A stretch of 11,758 nucleotides of DNA from an uncultured Collinsella sp. GTDB lineage: Bacteria > Actinomycetota > Coriobacteriia > Coriobacteriales > Coriobacteriaceae. The DNA is taken from assembly GCA_902478865.1 (NCBI GenBank), contig CABSNA010000025.1:1-11758 (forward strand), written 5' to 3'. This document shows, piece after piece, positions 6,775 through 11,758 of the stretch; positions within the stretch are counted from its first letter, which is position 1, and each line of letters opens with the position of its first letter. Position numbers and translations under genes: made by a program. The notes below the pieces were generated by a model, which searched no databases, was not told where the DNA came from, and saw only the letters and a list, made by a program, of their open reading frames with translations.

Positions 6775-7557
6775 TTAGCGAAGGCTAAAAACAGAGTGTG
6801 CATTCGCTAAAACCGCCGACTCAATATGCTTTGCGTCGCATTTTTTGAGCGAGGCGACGTGTTCTGAGGCGCTTTCGAGCGATCTGATGAGTGACTGTGC
6901 GCTTATTTCTGCGTTTGCCTCCGCTGGTGCATCGGTCTCGAGCAGTAAACGATCGAGTGGAATCTGTCGTGCGTATTCGCGTCCTCGTTTAGATGCGAGC
7001 ATGCGTTCGTTGACGGAAAAATAGCAACCCGCATTACGCGCGCGGTCGAGTTCGTCCGAAGTGCCGCTAAACCAGTGGAAGATGATAGCGGGGGAGTCGG
7101 GGTTTGGGATGAGTAGTCCATGCGATTCGAGGACGTCCAGTACGGCTCCTGCCGAACGAACGGCGTGAATTGATATCACGCGCCCGGTAAGAGGATGCTG
7201 CACGAGCGCATCGCAGAGCCGGTTAAGTGCCTGTATTTGTAGCGGCTCACTTCCAGCAAAGCGCGCGGAAAAGTCGAGTCCGACTTCGCCGATGTAGCGT
7301 TCTTGGGCAGCAACTTCGCAAAGCAGATTGACTTCGACAAAACCGCAGTGGCCATCGGCGAGCCACCAGGGGTGAAGCCCAACGCCGGCGATGATGCCTG
7401 GTTGGCGACAGGCGCGCTCGTTTGCGGCCGAAAAGTCGCGCGGATTGACGCCGCAGTCAAATAGACCCAAGCCCAGCGCCGTCGCCTCATCAGCAACGGC
7501 GTCCGGGTGAGCCATTAAATCAAGATGGCAGTGTGCATCAAATAGCCGGGGCTCCAT
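6775..7557 (-). CDS. tatD: TatD-family metal-dependent hydrolase (deoxyribonuclease)
   Basis: This 260-residue cytoplasmic TIM-barrel hydrolase has the full TatD ligand set in order: FDAHCHLD (H9, H11), GLHPWW (60-65), IGEVGLDF (E91), SIHAVRSAG (H131), IFHWFSG (H161) and LLLETDAP (D209). Length is normal for the family. TatD enzymes are Mg-dependent 3'-5' exonucleases linked to DNA repair and turnover. Some homologues act in D-aminoacyl or RNA processing, so the exact substrate is open. GGAG (7567-7570) lies 9 bases before the ATG. The gap to the upstream tcdA stop is 14 bases, so the two genes are very likely co-transcribed. Its 3' end faces the inverted-repeat element. Confidence 0.9.
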   Translation of the reverse strand: MEPRLFDAHCHLDLMAHPDAVADEATALGLGLFDCGVNPRDFSAANERACRQPGIIAGVGLHPWWLADGHCGFVEVNLLCEVAAQERYIGEVGLDFSARFAGSEPLQIQALNRLCDALVQHPLTGRVISIHAVRSAGAVLDVLESHGLLIPNPDSPAIIFHWFSGTSDELDRARNAGCYFSVNERMLASKRGREYARQIPLDRLLLETDAPAEANAEISAQSLIRSLESASEHVASLKKCDAKHIESAVLANAHSVFSLR

Positions 7558-7571
7558 CTCGGCGCGCTCCG

Positions 7572-8369
7572 CTAGTCTAGGCGCTGGCCATCGGCGCGCA
7601 CGCGCTCGGTGCCGCGGCCGCTGATCTGGCGGATAACCTCGCCGGCAATCATCTGACCCATGATGGGCGGCATAAAGCTGGCGGTTCCGAGTTCGGTACG
7701 CTCGTGGATGTTGGAAGGGTCGCGGGGCTGTGTCTTAACCGATTCCTCGCAGCTAAACAGTACATGCAGGCTCTTGATTCCGCGCTTCTTGCATTCTTTG
7801 CGCATGATGCGGCTCATGGGGTCACGTACCGTATCGAAAATGTCGGCAAAGCGGAGGCACTCGGGATGGAGCTTGTTGGCCCCGCCCATGGAGCTAACCA
7901 AACGAATGTCGTGGTCCTGAGCATATTTGGCAATGGTGAGCTTGGCCGAGATGGTGTCGATGGCGTCGACGACGTAGTCGAGCTTGCCGTCCGTCTGCTC
8001 CAAAACGCTCGCGAAGAAATCATCGATGTTGTCGCTCAGCAGGTATTCGGTGCGCTTGATGACGGTAGCGGTAGGGTTGATGTCGTGAATCATAGCCTCC
8101 ATGACGTCGACTTTGCGCTTGCCGACGGTGCTGTGAAAGGCGATGGCCTGGCGATTGATATTGCTGGGCGCGATGATGTCCTTATCCAGAATGACGAAAT
8201 GACCGATGCCGCCGCGGGCGAGTGCCTCGCAGCAGTTGGAGCCCACGCCTCCGCAGCCGAGCACTAGCACCGTAGCATCGGCGAGCTTATCGAGTGCCTC
8301 GCGGCCCATGATAATCTCGAGCTTGGTGTCGCGTGTCTCGATGGGAGTTGCGGCTGTGGTTTCGGTCAT
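7572..8369 (-). CDS. tcdA: tRNA threonylcarbamoyladenosine dehydratase (TcdA/CsdL, ThiF/E1-like)
   Basis: This 265-residue member of the ThiF/MoeB/E1 superfamily carries out ATP-dependent cyclisation of t6A37 in ANN-decoding tRNAs to the hydantoin form ct6A. Visible are the nucleotide-binding loop VLGCGGVGS (36-44) and FVILDKD (58-64). The adenylation motif NINRQ (70-74) contains R73. Further on are DAIDTISAK (135-143), SSMGGANK (159-166) and the TcdA-typical stretch GTASFMPPIMG (228-238). It has no C-terminal rhodanese domain and no CxxC zinc pairs of the MoeB type, which favours TcdA over MoeB/ThiF. The start is well set: GGAGG (8376-8380 on the complement) lies 6 bases before ATG. It is the first gene of a two-gene unit with tatD and is divergent from the sdpR-like gene. 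Confidence 0.9.
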   Translation of the reverse strand: MTETTAATPIETRDTKLEIIMGREALDKLADATVLVLGCGGVGSNCCEALARGGIGHFVILDKDIIAPSNINRQAIAFHSTVGKRKVDVMEAMIHDINPTATVIKRTEYLLSDNIDDFFASVLEQTDGKLDYVVDAIDTISAKLTIAKYAQDHDIRLVSSMGGANKLHPECLRFADIFDTVRDPMSRIMRKECKKRGIKSLHVLFSCEESVKTQPRDPSNIHERTELGTASFMPPIMGQMIAGEVIRQISGRGTERVRADGQRLD

Positions 8370-8413
8370 AGATATCCTCCGATGGGGAAGCGAATCGTGT
8401 TTTAGCTATCGTC

Positions 8414-8442
8414 ATTATAGGTAATCGCCCATAGGTTGCGAT
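8414..8442 (-). promoter_or_regulatory. Candidate promoter for tcdA-tatD
   Basis: On the minus strand a perfect TATAAT -10 box reads from 8419 to 8414, 45 bases upstream of the tcdA start codon. The -35 box 17 bases away (complement of 8437-8442, ATCGCA) is poor. The call rests mainly on the -10 and the divergent arrangement. Confidence 0.45.
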
Positions 8443-8476
8443 GGCGTTTGCTTTGATGTGGTTTGAAGCATTGCGA

Positions 8477-8500
8477 TTAGATAGTTAGACAAACATCTAA
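8477..8500. promoter_or_regulatory. Inverted-repeat operator over the sdpR promoter
   Basis: The arms TTAGAT (8477-8482) and ATCTAA (8495-8500) frame a 24-bp dyad with further matching TT/AA inside. It covers the -35 box and the start of the spacer of the sdpR-like promoter. That is where an ArsR-type autorepressor would block RNA polymerase. Binding by the adjacent regulator is inference. Confidence 0.6.
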
Positions 8501-8514
8501 ATATCAAGTATAGT
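8486..8514 (+). promoter_or_regulatory. Strong sigma70-type promoter of sdpR-sdpI
   Basis: TAGACA (8486-8491, 5/6 to TTGACA) is followed at 17 bases by TATAGT (8509-8514, 5/6 to TATAAT). Transcription would start near 8521, about 28 bases before the start codon. This is the best promoter match in the window. Confidence 0.7.
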
Positions 8515-8548
8515 GTGCACGTCATGAGAGATGATGAGAGGAGGTCTT

Positions 8549-8827
8549 ATGCCGGGAGAGGGTTTTAAGGCGCTTGCCGATCCAACGCGACGGCGCATTT
8601 TGGAGTTGCTGCGCGAGGGCAATTGCACGGCGGGGGAGCTTGCCGAGCATTTCGATATCAGTAAGCCGTCGCTGAGCCATCACTTGGCGACGCTCAAAAA
8701 CGCCGGGTTGGTGACCGACGAGCGCCATGGCCAAAACATCGTATACAACTTAAACACCACCGTCATGCAGGATTTAATTGGCTGGTTTATGGGCTTTACA
8801 AACACTGAAGGTGATAAGGATGAATAA
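8549..8827 (+). CDS. sdpR: ArsR-family autorepressor, SdpR-like
   Basis: This 92-residue winged-helix DNA-binding protein starts MPGEGFKALADPTRRRILELL. It then has the helix-turn-helix TAGELAEHFDISKPSLSHHL (27-46) and the beta-wing ERHGQNIVYNLNTTVMQDL (58-76). This arrangement is very close to remembered Bacillus subtilis SdpR. The ELCVC metal site of ArsR/SmtB sensors is absent, so metal sensing is unlikely. I chose ATG 8549 because AGGAGG (8539-8544) is just upstream. An in-frame ATG at 8531 would place the Shine-Dalgarno inside the gene. It probably represses its own promoter through the TTAGAT/ATCTAA dyad. In Bacillus, SdpI sequesters SdpR at the membrane when the SdpC toxin is bound. The gene overlaps the next by 8 bases, indicating coupled translation. 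Confidence 0.85.
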   Translation: MPGEGFKALADPTRRRILELLREGNCTAGELAEHFDISKPSLSHHLATLKNAGLVTDERHGQNIVYNLNTTVMQDLIGWFMGFTNTEGDKDE

Positions 8828-9524
8828 CGAAAACAAGGGCATTCACCCCACGGGGGTATCGTCGCGCGTGTGGATTGCGCTGGTCGCTCTGTGCGTCGCC
8901 AATGTCGTAGCGCACCTCATGGTGATGCCGAGCTTGCCTGCGCAGATTCCCACGCACTGGGGCGCGAACGGCGCCGTCGACGGTTGGGGTCCTAGCTGGA
9001 TGGCCTCCGCGCTCGGCGTGCTGCCTCTGGCGCTTCTCGCAATGTTCCGCATGGTGCCGCGCATCGACCCCAAAGGTGAGGCATATCGAACCTCGGGCAA
9101 GTTCTACCAGGGCTTCGTAATCGCCTTCACCTTGTTCATGTGCGCCATAAGCTGGCTGGGAGAGCTTACGGTCTGGGGCGTGGTGCCGGCGGTCGGTTCG
9201 GTTAACGTGCTGATTTCCGGTGTTGTCGGTTTGCTGTTCATCGGCGTAGGCAACTACTTGCCGCGTGTGAAGCAGAACTATACGCTCGGTATCAAGACAC
9301 CCTGGGCGCTTGCCGATCCCGAGAACTGGCGCCGTACGCAGCGTTTTGGCGGCGCCTGCTTTATGGTGCTGGGTATTGGCCTGATTGTGATGGGCGTGGC
9401 AGGCAGCGTGCTTTCGAGTGAAGTCGTCGCCGCGGTGATTGCGGCTCTGGCGTTTGGTTCGGTTGGAGCCGTTTACGTCTACTCGTATCTGTTGTGGCGC
9501 AAATCGCAGCGAGCCGCTCGTTAA
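8820..9524 (+). CDS. sdpI: SdpI-family membrane protein (DUF1648 + SdpI)
   Basis: This 234-residue integral membrane protein has about six hydrophobic segments (roughly 17-37, 61-79, 98-116, 124-147, 178-197 and 201-226). The DUF1648 signature IPTHWGANGAVDGWG (43-57) lies after helix 1. The SdpI signature YTLGIKTPWALADPENWRRTQRFGG (154-178) lies between helices 4 and 5. I chose ATG 8820 because GAAGGTG (8808-8813) lies 6 bases upstream and the ORF overlaps the sdpR-like stop (ATGAATAA). In B. subtilis, SdpI gives immunity to the SdpC killing peptide and transmits its presence to SdpR. Here no toxin gene is adjacent, so the signal is unknown and a role in sensing membrane stress or foreign peptides is inference. 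A terminator follows about 65 bases downstream. Confidence 0.85.
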   Translation: MNNENKGIHPTGVSSRVWIALVALCVANVVAHLMVMPSLPAQIPTHWGANGAVDGWGPSWMASALGVLPLALLAMFRMVPRIDPKGEAYRTSGKFYQGFVIAFTLFMCAISWLGELTVWGVVPAVGSVNVLISGVVGLLFIGVGNYLPRVKQNYTLGIKTPWALADPENWRRTQRFGGACFMVLGIGLIVMGVAGSVLSSEVVAAVIAALAFGSVGAVYVYSYLLWRKSQRAAR

Positions 9525-9589
9525 GGTTGCGGAAAACTAGCGTACGCAGTTCATAGTATGTTCCGGGGGACTTTTCCCAGGTAGTATTA

Positions 9590-9617
9590 GGGGGTGTGGG
9601 CAACCATGCCCCTTTTT
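9590..9617 (+). terminator. Rho-independent terminator downstream of sdpI
   Basis: GGGGTGTG (9591-9598) pairs with CATGCCCC (9605-9612) with two G-U pairs and a 6-base loop, followed at once by TTTTT (9613-9617). An alternative inner stem GGGC/GCCC also exists. It probably ends the sdpR-sdpI transcript. It is 92 bases before ettA, so a role as an ettA leader attenuator cannot be excluded. Confidence 0.7.
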
Positions 9618-9631
9618 CGTTACGTTTCAGA

Positions 9632-9684
9632 GCTGGTTCCCTCATTTCGTTTCCACTAAAGCGAATCAAGAATAGGGAAACAGC
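9632..9684 (+). promoter_or_regulatory. Long hairpin in the ettA 5' leader
   Basis: GCTGGTTCCCT (9632-9642) pairs with AGGGAAACAGC (9674-9684), 10 of 11 bases. Inside, TTCG/CGAA and TTT/AAA form a second stem around a CCACT loop. The structure ends 24 bases before the ettA start codon, just before its Shine-Dalgarno. It may affect translation or mRNA stability; no function is proven. Confidence 0.4.
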
Positions 9685-9708
9685 AGGTAGAAAGGATAGA
9701 ACAGACAT

Positions 9709-11388
9709 ATGGCGGAGTTTATCTACCAGATGTATCAGGCTCGCAAGGCCCATGGCGACAAGGTAATCCTTGACGACGTGACCCTGAGCTTCTACCCCGG
9801 TGCCAAGATCGGCGTCGTGGGTCCCAACGGCATGGGTAAGTCGACCCTGCTCAAGATTATGGCCGGCATCGAGGAGGTCTCCAACGGCGATGCCAGGCTC
9901 ACCCCCGGCTACACTGTGGGCATCCTGCAGCAGGAGCCGCCGCTCGACGACGACAAGACCGTCATCGAGAACGTGCGCATGGCGTTTGGCGATATGATCG
10001 CCAAGGTCGATCGCTTCAATAAGATCGGCGAGGAGATGTGCGACCCGGATTGCGACATGGACGCCCTCATGGCCGAGATGGGAAAGCTCCAGGACGAGAT
10101 CGACGCCGCCGACGGCTGGGATATCGATTCCAAGCTCGGCCAGGCCATGGACGCCCTGCAGCTGCCCGATTCCGACATGCCGGTCAACGTACTTTCCGGC
10201 GGCGAGCGCCGTCGCGTGGCCCTGTGCAAGCTGCTGCTCGAGGCTCCCGACCTGCTGCTGCTCGACGAGCCCACGAACCACCTGGACGCCGAGTCGATCC
10301 TGTGGCTCGAGCACTTCCTGCACAACTACCAGGGCGCGGTGCTTGCCGTCACGCACGATCGCTACTTCCTGGATAACGTTGCCGAGTGGATCTGCGAGGT
10401 CGACCGCGGTCACCTTTATCCCTACAAGGGCAACTACTCCACGTATCTGGAGACCAAGGCCGCCCGTATCGAGGCGCAGGGCAACCGCGACGCCAAGCTC
10501 GCCAAGCGCATGGAGGCCGAGCTCGAGTGGGTACGCAGCTCGCCCAAGGCTCGCCAGGCCAAGAACAAGGCCCGTCTGGCTCGTTACGAGGAGATGGAGG
10601 CCGAGGCCCGCGCAAGCCAGAAGCTCGACTGGACCGACATCCGCATCCCCGTGGGCCCGCGTCTGGGCAACAAGGTGCTCGAGGCTCATCACCTGCACAA
10701 GGAGTTCGATGGCCGTGTGCTCATCGACGACCTATCGTTCACCCTGCCGCGCAACGGTATCGTGGGTGTCATCGGCCCCAACGGTGTCGGTAAGACCACA
10801 CTGTTCAAGACGATTGTGGGTCTGGAGCCGCTGACTTCGGGCGAGCTCGAGGTGGGCGAGACCGTCAAGATTTCTTACGTCGATCAGAACCGCTCTGGCA
10901 TCGACCCCGATAAGAACCTGTGGGAGGTCGTCTCGGATGGCCTGGACCACATGATGGTCGGCGAGACTGAGGTTCCGAGCCGCGCTTATGTGGCGAGCTT
11001 TGGCTTTAAGGGCCAGGACCAGCAGAAGCGCGCCGGCGTACTCTCCGGTGGCGAGCGCAACCGTCTGAACCTGGCGCTTACGCTCAAGCAGGGCGGCAAC
11101 CTGCTGCTCCTCGACGAGCCCACGAACGACCTCGACGTCGAGACGCTGTCCTCGCTCGAGGCGGCGCTGCTCGAGTTCCCGGGCTGTTCGGTGGTCATTA
11201 GCCACGACCGTATGTTCCTGGACCGCGTTGCCACGCACATCCTGGCGTGGGAAGGCACCGACGAGAACCCGGGCAACTGGTATTGGTTTGAGGGCAACTT
11301 TGAGGCCTATCAGGCCAACCGTATCGAGCGCCTGGGCGAGGACGCAGCCCAGCCGCATCGTATCCACCGTAAGCTGACGCGCGACTAG
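9709..11388 (+). CDS. ettA: Energy-dependent translational throttle protein EttA (ABC-F)
   Basis: This 559-residue soluble ABC-F ATPase has two nucleotide-binding domains and no membrane segments. NBD1 has Walker A GPNGMGKST (38-46), signature LSGGERRR (162-169), Walker B LLLLDEPTNH (182-191, E187) and switch H216. The EttA-type arm insertion lies at about 95-138. The interdomain tRNA-contact linker runs about 245-305, with the ELEWVRSSPKARQAKNKARL block at 271-290. NBD2 has GPNGVGKTT (356-364), LSGGERNR (445-452), LLLLDEPTND (465-474) and H499. Length and motifs match E. coli EttA (555 residues) closely. EttA binds the ribosomal E site and gates the first elongation step according to ATP/ADP level. 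The start MAEFIYQM is conserved. The Shine-Dalgarno AAAGGA (9691-9696) is 12 bases away, longer than usual. A resistance ABC-F (Vga/Lsa/Msr) is unlikely. Confidence 0.93.
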   Translation: MAEFIYQMYQARKAHGDKVILDDVTLSFYPGAKIGVVGPNGMGKSTLLKIMAGIEEVSNGDARLTPGYTVGILQQEPPLDDDKTVIENVRMAFGDMIAKVDRFNKIGEEMCDPDCDMDALMAEMGKLQDEIDAADGWDIDSKLGQAMDALQLPDSDMPVNVLSGGERRRVALCKLLLEAPDLLLLDEPTNHLDAESILWLEHFLHNYQGAVLAVTHDRYFLDNVAEWICEVDRGHLYPYKGNYSTYLETKAARIEAQGNRDAKLAKRMEAELEWVRSSPKARQAKNKARLARYEEMEAEARASQKLDWTDIRIPVGPRLGNKVLEAHHLHKEFDGRVLIDDLSFTLPRNGIVGVIGPNGVGKTTLFKTIVGLEPLTSGELEVGETVKISYVDQNRSGIDPDKNLWEVVSDGLDHMMVGETEVPSRAYVASFGFKGQDQQKRAGVLSGGERNRLNLALTLKQGGNLLLLDEPTNDLDVETLSSLEAALLEFPGCSVVISHDRMFLDRVATHILAWEGTDENPGNWYWFEGNFEAYQANRIERLGEDAAQPHRIHRKLTRD

Positions 11389-11391
11389 ATC

Positions 11392-11418
11392 GTTACGCGG
11401 TTTTCCAAACCGCGTAAC
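11392..11418. terminator. Perfect 12-bp hairpin just after ettA
   Basis: GTTACGCGGTTT (11392-11403) and AAACCGCGTAAC (11407-11418) are perfect inverted repeats with a 3-base loop, starting 4 bases after the ettA stop. No T-run follows, so it is either a weak terminator or a 3'-end-protecting hairpin. Its right arm can instead pair with GTTACGC at 11541-11547. Confidence 0.5.
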
Positions 11419-11431
11419 TGCTCGACGCTGC

Positions 11432-11531
11432 GCGGGTCGCAAGCACCCCATCTTGCCGTTCAAGCCGTCGCTCGCGTACCGAAGTACGCGTCGCTCCTCT
11501 TTCACGGCAACCTGGGGCACTTGCGGCCCGC
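11432..11531. repeat. Large imperfect palindromic intergenic element
   Basis: The arms 11432-11459 and 11504-11531 (28 bases each, starting GCGGG and ending in CCCGC) match at 23 of 28 positions as an inverted repeat. In the apex a second hairpin CGCGTAC/GTACGCG (11473-11479 and 11484-11490) closes a CGAA loop. It is flanked by two direct copies of GTCGCTC. It lies in the 214-bp gap between ettA and the last gene and has no supported ORF. It resembles REP/BIME-type palindromic repeats; whether it is repeated in the genome cannot be seen here. Confidence 0.6.
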
Positions 11532-11562
11532 TCGCTGTTGGTTACGCAACATCAACAAATAA

Positions 11563-11598
11563 AAACGGCTCAAATCCTGATTTGGATTTGAGCCGTTT
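11563..11598 (-). terminator. Strong terminator shared by convergent genes
   Basis: AAACGGCTCAAATC (11563-11576) and GATTTGAGCCGTTT (11585-11598) form a perfect 14-bp stem with an 8-base loop. On the minus strand it is followed by a T-rich tract (complement of 11555-11565), making it a classical intrinsic terminator for the right-edge gene. Read on the plus strand it has only TTT after the stem and may still act for ettA. Confidence 0.85.
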
Positions 11599-11602
11599 GT
11601 CG

Positions 11603-11758
11603 TTACTGCTCGGGTTCTTCGACTTTATCGATGGTCCAGGTGGCTCCGAGACCGCCGGTGGTGTTGCGGCGGATGCGCACGGCAACCTCGTGGCGCTCGC
11701 CGTCCTGCGTGTAGCGCAGGGGGAAGCTTGCGCGGTTTCGCGCGGCCTCGATGGTACC
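11603..11758 (-). CDS. Hypothetical protein, C-terminal 51 codons (cut by contig edge)
   Basis: An open frame on the minus strand enters from the right edge and stops at TAA (complement of 11603-11605), 4 bases before the terminator stem. The 51 residues begin GTIEAARNRASFPLRYTQDG. They run through an alternating beta-like stretch (EVAVRIRRNTTGG, then ATWTIDKV) and end in an acidic tail, VEEPEQ. Support comes from codon choice like that of the neighbours (many GCC, CGC, ACC and GAG codons) and from the well-placed terminator. I do not recognise the family. Confidence 0.6.
   Translation of the reverse strand, partial: GTIEAARNRASFPLRYTQDGERHEVAVRIRRNTTGGLGATWTIDKVEEPEQ

Noticed and set aside
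9361..10698. 445-codon minus-strand frame over sdpI and ettA
   Set aside because: It is a shadow of GC-rich coding sequence that spans a terminator and two convincing plus-strand genes.
9709..11388. Antibiotic-resistance ABC-F protein
   Set aside because: The motifs, arm insertion, linker block and length match EttA. There is no long antibiotic-resistance-domain linker of the Vga/Lsa/Msr type.
11467..11496. Two GTCGCTC copies as a CRISPR-like or attachment-site repeat
   Set aside because: They are only 7 bases, two copies, and are explained as flanks of the apex hairpin in the palindromic element.

Overview
The window looks like one end of an assembled contig from a moderately GC-rich actinobacterium. 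The gut class Coriobacteriia, and Collinsella in particular, is my best guess. That guess rests on base composition, protein style and the presence of a fructoselysine locus, and no search was run. The first 28 bases are not genomic: they are Illumina Nextera adapter ending in the Tn5 mosaic end. The right edge cuts through a gene.

Region 1 (29-6496, all + strand) is a catabolic operon for Amadori products (fructosamines such as fructoselysine). It opens with the C-terminal part of a GntR/UTRA regulator, closed by a hairpin terminator. A candidate promoter and a perfect 10-bp-arm palindrome (likely operator) follow. Five tightly spaced genes come next: a YfcC/DcuC-family permease, an Amidohydro_3-like amidohydrolase, an FrlC-like epimerase, an FrlB-like SIS-domain deglycase and an FrlD-like PfkB kinase. 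In the inferred scheme the permease imports a glycated amino acid or peptide and the amidohydrolase trims an amide or acyl bond. FrlC interconverts C3 epimers, FrlD phosphorylates C6, and FrlB splits the product into glucose-6-phosphate and the free amine. The permease type and the amidohydrolase differ from the classical E. coli frlABCD set. The amidohydrolase also lacks the second His of the HxH metal motif. This operon is the most interesting part of the window.

Region 2 (6497-6774) lies between convergent genes. It is mostly filled by a 229-bp element bounded by near-perfect ~29-bp inverted repeats, with no coding capacity that I can support.

Region 3 (6775-8369, - strand) is a housekeeping pair: tcdA (tRNA t6A dehydratase, ThiF/E1-like) followed by tatD (metal-dependent deoxyribonuclease). 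It has its own likely promoter.

Region 4 (8477-9524, + strand, divergent from tcdA) is an SdpR-SdpI pair: an ArsR-type repressor overlapping by 8 bp a six-helix membrane protein. It is driven by a strong sigma70-type promoter with an inverted repeat across the -35 box. No SdpC-like toxin gene is visible.

Region 5 (9525-11758) has a rho-independent terminator, a structured leader and ettA (ABC-F translational throttle). Downstream are a long imperfect palindromic element, a strong hairpin terminator and the last 51 codons of a - strand gene of unknown function. No tRNA, rRNA, CRISPR array or transposase gene is visible.
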